Part shown: piece by piece, positions 1-7,737 of the stretch
How positions within the stretch are numbered: position 1 is the stretch's first letter
How the letters are laid out: every line of letters begins with the position of its first letter
Source of the DNA: JADGRB01 sp036267635
GTDB taxonomy: Bacteria > Myxococcota_A > Polyangia > Fen-1088
Assembly (NCBI GenBank): GCA_036267635.1
Contig: DATAVR010000139.1
Coordinates: 1 to 64,000 of the forward strand
DNA length: 64,000 nucleotides
Direction of reading: 5' to 3'
Program-made: the position numbers and the translations under genes
The notes under the pieces: model-generated
Seen by the model: only the letters and a program-made list of their open reading frames with translations
What the model was told of the DNA's origin: nothing
Database searches by the model: none

Positions 1-1
1 G

Positions 2-229
2 GCCGACTCGAGCAACGACGGCGGCTACGCGGCGAGCGGGATCGACTCGGCGACGGGCGCCTCGAACGCCTCGGGCGACATTCCGGCCGCCCAGACGATG
101 GTGGCGGCGGCCAAGACGCTCGGCTCGGGGCTGGGCATTCCCGACAGCGTTCAGATGCCCGACTGGATCGCCTCCGCCGGCGGCAAGACCGTCGCCGGCG
201 CCCTCACCGCCATCCCCACCACCGCCTAG
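2..229 (+). CDS. C-terminal end of an unidentified, probably exported protein (5' end outside window)
   Basis: An open frame enters from the left edge and stops at TAG 227-229, leaving 75 codons. The fragment is rich in Ala, Gly, Ser and Thr. It begins with small polar residues and ends in a hydrophobic Ala/Gly/Thr tail around the motif DSVQMPDWIASAGG. Codon use is typical for the window, with G or C at nearly every third position, which supports real coding. No catalytic motif is visible. The composition would fit the end of a DUF1501/sulfatase-like secreted protein, but that is a guess. A formylglycine-generating-type enzyme lies next to it in convergent orientation. Confidence 0.55.
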   Translation, partial: ADSSNDGGYAASGIDSATGASNASGDIPAAQTMVAAAKTLGSGLGIPDSVQMPDWIASAGGKTVAGALTAIPTTA

Positions 230-234
230 GAGGG

Positions 235-299
235 CGTTGCCGTAAGGCAACGGTGAGCGAAGCGAAACCATGCCCGACGACGTGCCGCCCGGAGGCGGC
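235..299. terminator. Pair of hairpins between convergent genes
   Basis: Two perfect inverted repeats lie between the end of the left-edge gene and the end of the convergent FGE gene. The first is CGTTGCC/GGCAACG with a GTAA loop (235-252). The second is GCCGCC/GGCGGC with a CGGA loop (284-299). Neither is followed by a clear T-run, so factor-independent termination is uncertain, although the position between two stop codons suits a bidirectional terminator. Confidence 0.35.
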
Positions 300-322
300 C
301 TAGCGTCAGGCGACGGAGCCGA

Positions 323-1291
323 TCAGGGCTCGCGGACGATGCAGCGGAATCCGAGGTGGCAGGTCGAGGTGTCGATCGCCTGCGCCATGCGCGCGGCCGG
401 CCGGTAGCGGCGACAGTAGTTCGGCGCGCAGAGAAACGAACCGCCCTTGATCACCTTGCGTGGGATGGGGAGCGCGACGGTGGGATCGTAGCTGCGCTCG
501 CGGGCGGTCCGTTTGTCGGCGCCGCCGCAGCAGGAGGCGTCCTCTTCGGGCTTGCGGTGCCCGGAGGTATACCAGTCGGTCGTCCACTCCCAGACGTTGC
601 CGATCATGTCGTAGAGCCCCCAGCCGTTGGGGGGGAATGTCCCGACCGGAGAGGTGGTCTCGAAGCCGTCGCCGAGCAGGTTCTCGTAGGGGAATTCTCC
701 CTGCCAGGTGTTGGCCATCGCTCTGCCTTCGGGCTCGAGCTCGTCCCCCCAGGCAAACTCCGTCTGGTCGAGGCCGCCGCGGGCGGCGAGCTCCCACTCG
801 GCCTCGGTCGGGAGCGCCTTGCCGGCCCATTGCACGAACGCGGTGGCGTCCTCGAAGCCGACGTGAACCACGGGGTGCTGCTCCAATCCGGCGATCGCGC
901 TCTCCGGCCCGGTCGGATGGCGCCAGTTCGCGCCCGGCACGAACGCCCACCAGTTGAGGAAATTTCTCATGTCGACGCGCCCCGCGGGCTTCACGAAGAC
1001 CACCGAGGCGGGGACCAGCAAGGCGGGATCGGCGCCCGGATATTGCGCGGCGTCGGGCGCGATCTCGGCCTGGGTCACGTACCCGGTCTCCTCGATGAAT
1101 CGCCGGAACTGCTCGTTGGTCACCGGCCAGCGGTCGAGCCAGAACCCGTCGACCGTCTCCAGGTGGGCGGGTGCCTCCTCACGGTAGTGGCGGTTGGAGC
1201 CCATCATGAACTCGCCGCCGGGGATCCATTCCATGCCCAGCCGGTTGGCGCGCTCGACGGTCGTTTGGGGTGACAGGGTTCGCGTCGGCAT
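323..1291 (-). CDS. Formylglycine-generating enzyme (SUMF1/FGE family)
   Basis: A 322-residue protein that spans one SUMF1/FGE domain. It has GMEWIPGGEFMMG near residue 20, LPTEAEWELAARGG near 160, GNVWEWTTDW near 231 and a C-terminal GGSFLCAPNYCRRYRPAAR block. Cys288 and Cys293 (C-x4-C) match the copper-binding cysteine pair of true aerobic FGEs, followed by a typical LGFRC ending. Such enzymes oxidise a Cys in a CxPxR motif of sulfatases to formylglycine using O2. Many SUMF1-fold relatives lack these cysteines, so this copy is probably catalytic. ATG 1291 is chosen because the frame upstream is antisense to the next gene and has no family similarity. No sulfatase is visible in the window. 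Confidence 0.88.
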   Translation of the reverse strand: MPTRTLSPQTTVERANRLGMEWIPGGEFMMGSNRHYREEAPAHLETVDGFWLDRWPVTNEQFRRFIEETGYVTQAEIAPDAAQYPGADPALLVPASVVFVKPAGRVDMRNFLNWWAFVPGANWRHPTGPESAIAGLEQHPVVHVGFEDATAFVQWAGKALPTEAEWELAARGGLDQTEFAWGDELEPEGRAMANTWQGEFPYENLLGDGFETTSPVGTFPPNGWGLYDMIGNVWEWTTDWYTSGHRKPEEDASCCGGADKRTARERSYDPTVALPIPRKVIKGGSFLCAPNYCRRYRPAARMAQAIDTSTCHLGFRCIVREP

Positions 1292-1456
1292 CGACCCCGA
1301 GCTTGCGGATCGCCCTCGGCGGCGCAAGCTCGCCGGCGCAGGTTTAGGGCGTCGACGTAGGGTTGGTGCCCCGGCGCCCAAATGAGCCGAGGGACTACAC
1401 CGCCCGCTCCAGCCCGTGGCCATCTTGCAGCCGGACCATTTGGCCCGGAGGCAAAC

Positions 1457-2236
1457 ATGAGAATGCACCTGTTGGCTGTCACCACCGTGGCGGCCGTGGC
1501 GCTGGGAACCGGACTCTGGTCGCGCCCGTCGCTCGCGAAATCCGCGGCGGCCAAGCCGGCGGTCGATCCCGACGCGATCGCGGCGCTTCAGAAGATGGGC
1601 GCCTTCTTGCGGGAGCAACAGAAGTTCTCCGTTCGCGCCAGCGTCACCACGGACGATCTGCTCTCCTCGGGACAGAAGGTGCAGTTCGGCGGGACGGTCG
1701 AGATGATGGTGCGCCGGCCGGACCGGCTGCGCATGAACGTGCGCGGCGATCGCCGGGACGAGCAGATCTACTACGACGGCAAGACCTTCACACTGTTTGG
1801 CGAGCGTGTCGGCTACTACGCCACCTTCCAGGCGCCCTCCACGCTGGCCGAGCTGAAGGAGGTCACCGAAAAGCGCTACGGCATCGACCTGCCGCTGGCT
1901 GACCTCTTCTACTGGGGGACCGAGCACGACGGCACCGCCGACATCACCGCCGCCACCCACGTCGGGGTCGCCTCCGTCGAGGGGACCGCCTGCGACCACT
2001 ACGCCTTCCGGCAGAAAGACGTCGACTGGGAGCTCTGGATCGAGCAGGGGCCGCACCCGTTGCCGCGCAAGATGGTCATCACCACCACCTCGGAGAGATC
2101 CCGCCCGCAGCACGGAATGGTCCTGACCTGGGATCTGTCGCCCCAGCTCGGCGACCAGCTGTTCACGTTCGCCCCGCCGCCCGAGGCGCACAAGATCGAT
2201 TTCGACGTCGCGAGCCAGGTCGGCTCGCGCCAGTGA
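1457..2236 (+). CDS. Exported DUF2092-family protein
   Basis: A 259-residue protein with a signal peptide (MRMHLLAVTTVAAVALGTG). It then follows the DUF2092 pattern: DPDAIAALQKMGAFL, an RRPDRLRMNVRGDRRDEQIYYDG strand region, and DLFYWG in the middle. The fold is expected to resemble LolA/outer-membrane lipoprotein carriers, but the function is not established. The start at 1457 is preceded by CCGGAGG with suitable spacing; an in-frame ATG at 1382 lies further upstream without the signal-peptide context. It is followed 16 bases later by a small secreted protein, and together with the next two genes and the debranching enzyme it forms a tight same-strand run to 4960. Confidence 0.85.
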   Translation: MRMHLLAVTTVAAVALGTGLWSRPSLAKSAAAKPAVDPDAIAALQKMGAFLREQQKFSVRASVTTDDLLSSGQKVQFGGTVEMMVRRPDRLRMNVRGDRRDEQIYYDGKTFTLFGERVGYYATFQAPSTLAELKEVTEKRYGIDLPLADLFYWGTEHDGTADITAATHVGVASVEGTACDHYAFRQKDVDWELWIEQGPHPLPRKMVITTTSERSRPQHGMVLTWDLSPQLGDQLFTFAPPPEAHKIDFDVASQVGSRQ

Positions 2237-2252
2237 GTGAAGGAGGAGCGCA

Positions 2253-2576
2253 ATGAGCAGCATGAACAAGATCGGATCGCGAGGGTTGGCGCTGGTGGTG
2301 TTCCTGGCCGCGACGGCCGTCGCGCCGCGCGCAGGAAACGCGGTGGTCGTGGTCCGCACCGCCGTCAACTATCACCCCGTGGCGCGGAGGGCGGTGGTCA
2401 CCACGGCGGCGGTCGCCACCGCGGTGGCGGTGGGAACGGTGGTCCATTCGGTCCCGCCCTCCTGCAGCTCGGTGATGGTGGGGAACGTCGCCTACCAGCA
2501 GTGCGGCAATACCTGGTACCAGCCGCGCTACGCCGGATCGGCGGTCACCTACGTCGTCGTCAACCCGCCCCGCTGA
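2253..2576 (+). CDS. Small secreted protein, partner of DUF2092
   Basis: A 107-residue protein with a strong ribosome binding site (AAGGAGG at the proper distance). Its N-terminal signal sequence (GLALVVFLAATAVAPRAG) leads into a Val/Ala-rich hydrophobic stretch and a C-terminal half with CSSVMVGNVAYQQCGNTWYQPRY. The two Cys in the mature part could form a disulfide. The VAYQQCGNTWYQP segment resembles small periplasmic proteins that often follow DUF2092 genes. That link rests on memory of gene neighbourhoods, not on a search. Role unknown. Confidence 0.75.
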   Translation: MSSMNKIGSRGLALVVFLAATAVAPRAGNAVVVVRTAVNYHPVARRAVVTTAAVATAVAVGTVVHSVPPSCSSVMVGNVAYQQCGNTWYQPRYAGSAVTYVVVNPPR

Positions 2577-2594
2577 AGACCGGAGGAGGTCGCG

Positions 2595-2957
2595 ATGGAG
2601 AATCAGAGCGAAAGTCTGGCAACGACCGGGACCTCGGGGGAGGCCGACGCTCCCGGGCTGGTGGGGATCGTGGCGCGCATGCGTCTCATGGTCGGAGAGC
2701 AGGCGCTGGGGGTGCTGGTGGTCGACAACGGGCGCGTCAAGCTGGTGCCCGACGGGCCTCCGGTCGACGTGACCGCCGTGTGCAAGTCGCGCGACGTTCT
2801 CATTCGGCTGCTGCGCGGGCAGCTCAACCCGGTCTTGATGGCGCTCCAAGCGCTGGGCCGGCTCCACGGCGATCGCGAGCGCGGCGCAAGAATCCTCTAC
2901 GGGCTGCGCGCGGGATCCCCGTTCGTGCAGACCCCCTTCGACGGAAAGGACGCATAA
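2595..2957 (+). CDS. Small protein with an SCP2-like sterol-carrier fold (tentative)
   Basis: A 120-residue cytoplasmic protein with no signal peptide, preceded by GGAGG. After a polar N-terminus of about 25 residues come VDNGRVKLVPDGPPVDVT, then a helix with LIRLLRGQLNPVLMALQALG and a final basic, Gly-rich segment (GDRERGARILYGL). The order 'nucleation strand, LLRGELNP-like helix, GD-x-x' is typical of SCP2-like lipid-binding domains. The match is by eye and therefore tentative. It ends two bases before the debranching enzyme start, so the two are probably cotranscribed. Confidence 0.6.
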   Translation: MENQSESLATTGTSGEADAPGLVGIVARMRLMVGEQALGVLVVDNGRVKLVPDGPPVDVTAVCKSRDVLIRLLRGQLNPVLMALQALGRLHGDRERGARILYGLRAGSPFVQTPFDGKDA

Positions 2958-2959
2958 CG

Positions 2960-4960
2960 ATGTCGCTCAACACGGTCAGCATCCTGGACGGAAATTCCTT
3001 CGTGGTCAGCGATCGGCGCGGCGACATCGACGCCAGCCCCGTCGACACGCAAGGGCTGTTTCTCGACGACACACGCTTCCTCTCGCGCTGGATCCTGACC
3101 GTGAACGGCGTGCGTCCGTCGGTGCTGTCTGTCGACGAGCAGGAATACTTTCAGGTGCAGTTCTTCGAAGCGGTCACCACCAGCACCATCTACGTCGACT
3201 CTCACCTCTCGGTCGCCCGCAAGCGCGCGGTCGGCAAAGGGTTTCACGAGGAGATCTTGCTCGAAAACCACGACAAGGAGCCGATCGACCTCGACGTCAA
3301 GCTGGACGCGGCCTGCGACTTCGCCGATCTCTTCGAGGTGAAGGACAAGCTGCAGAAGAAGGGGCAGCTCTACACCAAGACGACGAACGATCGGCTGACG
3401 CTCGGCTACAAGCGCGAAGGCTTCATCCGCGAGACGTACATCACCGCCAGCCAGAAGGCCGACATTGCCGAAGATGGGCTGCACTTCCAGGTTCATTTGC
3501 CACCGCGAACGTCGTGGACAGTCTCTCTCGACGTGCAGGCCTCCGCGCGCGCCACCGGCGACGAGCCGATGCGCAGCAAGGCGGGCGTCGACGCCTGGGT
3601 GAACGCCGCACCCCGGCTGGTCTCTTCTTGGGAGCCGTTGCAGCGGATCTACCGCCGCAGCCTGGTGGACATGGCGGCGTTGCGGTTCCGAACGGGGCTC
3701 ACCCCCGGCGCGCTGCCGGCGGCGGGGCTCCCCTGGTTCATGGCGGTGTTCGGCCGCGACAGCCTGATCGCCAGCTTTCAAGCCATCCCCTTCGCGCCGG
3801 AGCTGGCGGCGTCGACGCTGCGTACGCTGGCGCTGTTTCAGGGCCGGGTCGAAGATCCGTTCCGCGACGAAGAGCCGGGCAAGATCCTGCACGAGCTGCG
3901 TCTCGGTGAGATGACCGCCTTCGAAGAGCGGCCACACTCGCCCTACTACGGCGCGGCCGACAGCACCATGTTGTTCCTCATCGTGCTCGAGGAGTACGTC
4001 CGCTGGACCGGCGATCGCGCCCTGGCGCAGGAGCTCGAGCGCGAGGCGCGCGCGGCGGTGAGCTGGATCGATCGCTACGGCGACCGCGACCACGACGGCT
4101 TCGTCGAGTACAAGCGCGGCAACGATCAGACCGGCCTCGACAACCAGTGCTGGAAGGACTCCTGGGACTCGATCGCCTTCGCCGACGGCACGATCGCACC
4201 GCTGCCGCGCGCCACCTGCGAGCTGCAAGGCTACGTCTACGACGCCAAGCTCCGCACCGCCCGGCTGGCGCGTGAAGTATGGAACGATCCGACCTGGGCC
4301 ACACAGCTCGAGACCCAAGCCCTCGAGCTCAAACAGCGGTTCAACCGCGAGTTCTGGCTTCCGGAGCGGAATTTCTTCGCGCTGGCGCTCGACGGCCAGA
4401 AGCGCAAGGTCGACTCGCTCACCTCGAACATCGGCCACCTGCTCTGGAGCGGCATCGCCGACGACGAAAAGGCCGCCAGCTGCGTCAAGCACCTGATGAG
4501 CGACGCGCTCTTCTCCGGCTGGGGCATCCGCACCATGGCCAGCAGCGAGGGTTCGTACAATCCGATCGGGTATCACGTCGGCACCGTCTGGCCGCACGAC
4601 AACTCGTTCATCGCCTGGGGCCTGCGCCAGTCCGGTTACCGCGCCGAGGCGGCCCGCATCTCGCGGGCCATGCTGGAGGCGGCGGATCTGTTCGGCGGCC
4701 GGCTCCCCGAGGCGTTCGGCGGCTATCCGCGATCGGACACTCACTATCCGGTCGAGTACCCGACCGCGTGCAGCCCCCAGGCCTGGGCGACCGGCGCGCC
4801 GCTGCTCCTCATCCGCACGCTGCTCGGTCTCGAATCCGACGGCGTTCACTTGATCGTCGACCCGGCCATTCCGGAGCCACTCGGGCGAATCGAGCTGCTC
4901 GACATCCCCGGCTGCTGGGGGCGCATGGACGCCTTCGGCCGCGCGCGCGCCGCCGACTGA
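2960..4960 (+). CDS. Amylo-alpha-1,6-glucosidase / glycogen-debranching-type glycoside hydrolase
   Basis: A 666-residue protein. Residues 1-220 form the N-terminal beta domain of bacterial debranching-type enzymes (ILDGNSFVVSDRRGDI, GLFLDDTRFLSRW). Residues 240-640 form an (alpha/alpha)6 barrel with LPWFMAVFGRDSLIASFQ, the GNDQTGLDNQCWKDSWDS acidic region and GTVWPHDNSFIAWGL. Members hydrolyse alpha-1,6 or related glucosidic links in glycogen-like substrates. There is no signal peptide, so it acts in the cytoplasm. The ATG at 2960 is used because it starts the recognisable domain directly; the longer frame upstream overlaps the preceding gene out of register. A second (alpha/alpha)6 glucosidase occurs at 19506-22265. 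Confidence 0.9.
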   Translation: MSLNTVSILDGNSFVVSDRRGDIDASPVDTQGLFLDDTRFLSRWILTVNGVRPSVLSVDEQEYFQVQFFEAVTTSTIYVDSHLSVARKRAVGKGFHEEILLENHDKEPIDLDVKLDAACDFADLFEVKDKLQKKGQLYTKTTNDRLTLGYKREGFIRETYITASQKADIAEDGLHFQVHLPPRTSWTVSLDVQASARATGDEPMRSKAGVDAWVNAAPRLVSSWEPLQRIYRRSLVDMAALRFRTGLTPGALPAAGLPWFMAVFGRDSLIASFQAIPFAPELAASTLRTLALFQGRVEDPFRDEEPGKILHELRLGEMTAFEERPHSPYYGAADSTMLFLIVLEEYVRWTGDRALAQELEREARAAVSWIDRYGDRDHDGFVEYKRGNDQTGLDNQCWKDSWDSIAFADGTIAPLPRATCELQGYVYDAKLRTARLAREVWNDPTWATQLETQALELKQRFNREFWLPERNFFALALDGQKRKVDSLTSNIGHLLWSGIADDEKAASCVKHLMSDALFSGWGIRTMASSEGSYNPIGYHVGTVWPHDNSFIAWGLRQSGYRAEAARISRAMLEAADLFGGRLPEAFGGYPRSDTHYPVEYPTACSPQAWATGAPLLLIRTLLGLESDGVHLIVDPAIPEPLGRIELLDIPGCWGRMDAFGRARAAD

Positions 4961-5052
4961 ACGTCCGCCGGCTCTATTTGCGCCTCTGACTCACAGCCGG
5001 GGCCGGCGACCGCGAAGCACGCCGTCGTTAACTTTGGACGGGAGGTGTGAAG

Positions 5053-5643
5053 ATGAAGAACCAGGGGAATCGGATCGAGGCGGCGATCGCCTTCGCGGGC
5101 TGCCTACTCACCATGGCGTTTTCGACCGGCGTCGCGCGGGCCGACTCGGTCGCGGGACCGGCGGCGGCGCGGCAAATTCACGAGACGGTGGTGGTGACCG
5201 CCATCGACCGCGCCACGCGCAGCGTGATGTTGGAGAACGCCGCCGGCGACACCCGGACGATCGGCGTCCCGCCCGACATGACGTCGTTCGACACGCTCAA
5301 GGTCGGCGATCACGTCGACGTCGACTATTACGAGTCGATCGGCCTCGCGCTGATGCCGCCGGGAACGAGGTCGAGCATGACCGACAGCGCCACGGGGGGC
5401 CGCGCAGCGCCCGGGGTATTCGCCGCCGGCCGCGAGATCACCGCCAACGTCGCGGTGATCAGCGTCGACGAGGTCATGAACAGGGTGACCTTCAAGGGCC
5501 CGAAGGGGAACGTCCGGACGGTGACCGTCTACGATCCGGCGATGCAGAAGCGTCTGGCCACCCTGCAGCCCGGCCAGATGGTGCAGATCACCTACCGCGA
5601 GGCGATGGCGGCGGCGATCAAGCCGACCGCGGCGGCGAAGTAG
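5053..5643 (+). CDS. Secreted protein with two related beta-rich modules (DUF5666-like)
   Basis: A 196-residue protein. A signal peptide (about residues 1-30, ending around ARADS) precedes two repeats of the same pattern: 'VVTAIDRATRSVMLEN ... GDHVDVDYYESIGLAL' and 'VAVISVDEVMNRVTFKG ... GQMVQITYREAMAAAI'. Both read as small OB-like beta barrels of the kind annotated DUF5666, with a V-(D/I)-(Y/T)-Y-(E/R) closing strand. Function unknown; probably periplasmic. GGAGG at 5041-5045 fits the ATG at 5053. It stands alone, with about 90 bases before it and 175 after. Confidence 0.75.
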   Translation: MKNQGNRIEAAIAFAGCLLTMAFSTGVARADSVAGPAAARQIHETVVVTAIDRATRSVMLENAAGDTRTIGVPPDMTSFDTLKVGDHVDVDYYESIGLALMPPGTRSSMTDSATGGRAAPGVFAAGREITANVAVISVDEVMNRVTFKGPKGNVRTVTVYDPAMQKRLATLQPGQMVQITYREAMAAAIKPTAAAK

Positions 5644-5820
5644 CCGGCCCAACATCGACAACCAGCAGTGACATTTTCGCGCGGGCCGGCGGCGATGAGC
5701 CCACCGCCACCGCGCGGACGTTTGTCGTTCGCGGGACGACCCACCGATGAATCGGCGCGGTCAATTTACGAAGGATCACCGGGGGGCGAGGCGACCGCCG
5801 CGGACCAACATTGAACGTCG

Positions 5821-6567
5821 ATGAAGTCGAAGCGCGCGCCTGGAATCGCGACCGGAGCGTTGCTTGCCACGCTGCTGGCGAGCGCTTGCGCCCACGAGAT
5901 GGGCAAACGTTCGGTGGTGGGCGCGACCAACGAGGTGGAGGAGCACCAAGCGGCGACTGTCGACGACCCGAGCAAACAGATCAGCCGCGTCGCCGCCGAG
6001 CGCGCCATCGAAGGCGCCGTCGCCGCGCTCGACGCGCCCGAGCAGCGGGCCAGGATTCAACAGGTCGTCAACGCCGCCGTCACCGAGGCGGTGGCGAGCG
6101 CGCTCCGGACCGCCACCGAGGTCCCGCGGGGCGAGAACGCAGGTGTCGCCGGCGAACGGGGGGTGAGCCCCGTAGCGCTGCTGATGGGTCAGGCCGCCCG
6201 ATCGGCGGTGGCGGACGCCATCCATCAGGTGGTCGTCGATCTCGGCAACGGCGGCGAAGGGCCGCTCGCGGCCAGCATCGCCGGCACCGGCAAGAACGTT
6301 TCGGCGGCGGTCGTGAGGAGCGCCCTCGATCAGCTGACCGAGCTCTTCCCCGGATGTCGCGGCCCCGACGCGGTCGCCTGCATCAACCGCCAGATCTACG
6401 GCATGAGCCAGTCGGCCGCCGTCGGCTTCTCGACCGGCGTCCGCAAGACCATCGGCTGGCAGCTGCTCGTCGTCGCCGCGCTCGTCGGCTTGCTTTTGGG
6501 CCTCCTGGCCGCCTGGGTCTGGTCTCAACGCGGACAGGGTCACGTGTTGCGCACGCGGACGACCTGA
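5821..6567 (+). CDS. Lipoprotein with C-terminal membrane anchor, paralogue of the protein at 17292-18020
   Basis: A 248-residue protein. Residues 1-23 look like a lipoprotein signal (LLASAC lipobox). The middle contains Ala-rich amphipathic helices with PEQRARIQQVVNAAV. Near the C-terminus are GCRGPDAVACINRQI, FSTGVRKTIGWQLL and one transmembrane helix (LLVVAALVGLLLGLLAAWVW), then a short basic tail. The 17292-18020 protein has the same order of elements. The doubly anchored design suggests a tether between membranes or along one membrane, but no function is known. No strong ribosome binding site is visible before ATG 5821. Its 3' end overlaps the convergent MFS gene by 28 bases. Confidence 0.75.
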   Translation: MKSKRAPGIATGALLATLLASACAHEMGKRSVVGATNEVEEHQAATVDDPSKQISRVAAERAIEGAVAALDAPEQRARIQQVVNAAVTEAVASALRTATEVPRGENAGVAGERGVSPVALLMGQAARSAVADAIHQVVVDLGNGGEGPLAASIAGTGKNVSAAVVRSALDQLTELFPGCRGPDAVACINRQIYGMSQSAAVGFSTGVRKTIGWQLLVVAALVGLLLGLLAAWVWSQRGQGHVLRTRTT

Positions 6568-7730
6568 GGGGCCGCGCGCCTGCTGGCGCCGACGATCGAC
6601 AGCGCCAACACCGCCAGCAGCAAGGCGATGCCGGCGGCGCCACCAAAGAGCGGGCGCAGGCCGAGCCCCGCGTGGTCGCGGAGCGGACCGATCCCGAACG
6701 CGGCCAGGCCATATCCAACCTGATAACAGGCGATGAGATGGCCGGCCGGCGCCTCCTGGCGGCCGAGGCTGATGGTGAGGGGGAGCAGCGCCGAACAGCC
6801 GAGGCCTGCCAGGGCGAAGGTCGCGGCGCCAAGGTAGGGCGCAGAGGACGGAACGAGCGCCGTGCCGACGAAGGCGAGCGCGATCACCCACGGCAGCAGG
6901 CGGAAGGTGCTGGGGCCGGAGAGCCAGCGATCTATCGAGGCGAAGAGCACCCGGCCCGCGGTGGCCGCCGCCCAGAACAGCGTGAGCGTGACCGCGGCGA
7001 GCCCGGCCGGCGCGCGCAACACCCCCTTCATATAGAGGATCGCCCAGTTTCCGTTGAGCGTCTCGACGACCCCATAACAGAGCGCGAACGCCGCGAAGAG
7101 CCAGAACCCTCGCGAGCGACCAGCCTGCGAGGGTGAGCCACCCTGCCCGACGTCGACCTCGTGGGCGGCGAGAGGGAGCGACAGGCTCCAGGCAATGAGG
7201 GCCGCCAGCAGCGCACCGACGGTGAGCGGCAGCCCCCACCAGATGCCGAGGCCGACGAAGAGAGCGACGAAGACCGGCGCCAGCGCGGTCCCCAGGCCGA
7301 GCAGCGCATTGAGCGCCAGCACCGCCACGTCGACCCGGCGCGGGAACAGCGATGCCGCCAGCACGTTGACCACCGGGATCGTCAGCCCGAAGCCGATCCC
7401 CATGAGCGCCGTGGCGGCCAGCAGAAATGCGAACGCCGCCGCGTGCGATCCCAGGACGAATCGGCTCGAGACGAGCAGCACCATCGACGCCAGATCGGCG
7501 GCGAGCCCGAGGAGGAGGACGCGCTTCGCTCCCCAGCGTCGGGCGAGTCGACCGCCGAGCAGCGCGGCGGTCACCGCCAGCACGGTCTGGGGCGCGAACA
7601 TGACGCCGTACTCGCCGTCGGAGAGTCCGTGCGCGTGCGGGTCGGTGAAGACGGCGCTGGCCGCGGGAAACGTGACCAGCGCCAGACCTTGCAGGAGGCC
7701 GGCCGCATAGACTGCGCCGACCTGCTTCAC
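6540..7730 (-). CDS. Major facilitator superfamily transporter
   Basis: A 396-residue, highly hydrophobic protein with about 12 predicted membrane helices. The MFS loop 2-3 signature appears as GGRLARRWGAKRVLLLG, and the second half repeats the pattern. There is a short central cytoplasmic loop (HEVDVGQGGSPSQAGRSRG). Substrate cannot be told from sequence. It starts seven bases after the stop of the GMC oxidoreductase, so it is likely the last gene of a glucose-dehydrogenase / GMC / transporter operon. A sugar or sugar-acid substrate is an inference from that context. Confidence 0.85.
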   Translation of the reverse strand: MKQVGAVYAAGLLQGLALVTFPAASAVFTDPHAHGLSDGEYGVMFAPQTVLAVTAALLGGRLARRWGAKRVLLLGLAADLASMVLLVSSRFVLGSHAAAFAFLLAATALMGIGFGLTIPVVNVLAASLFPRRVDVAVLALNALLGLGTALAPVFVALFVGLGIWWGLPLTVGALLAALIAWSLSLPLAAHEVDVGQGGSPSQAGRSRGFWLFAAFALCYGVVETLNGNWAILYMKGVLRAPAGLAAVTLTLFWAAATAGRVLFASIDRWLSGPSTFRLLPWVIALAFVGTALVPSSAPYLGAATFALAGLGCSALLPLTISLGRQEAPAGHLIACYQVGYGLAAFGIGPLRDHAGLGLRPLFGGAAGIALLLAVLALSIVGASRRAAPQVVRVRNT

Positions 7731-7737
7731 CCGCGCG

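Noticed and set aside
1292..2368. Extended N-terminus of the FGE frame (681 residues in total)
   Set aside because: It is antisense to the DUF2092 gene and of unnatural composition. The FGE family start fits ATG 1291.
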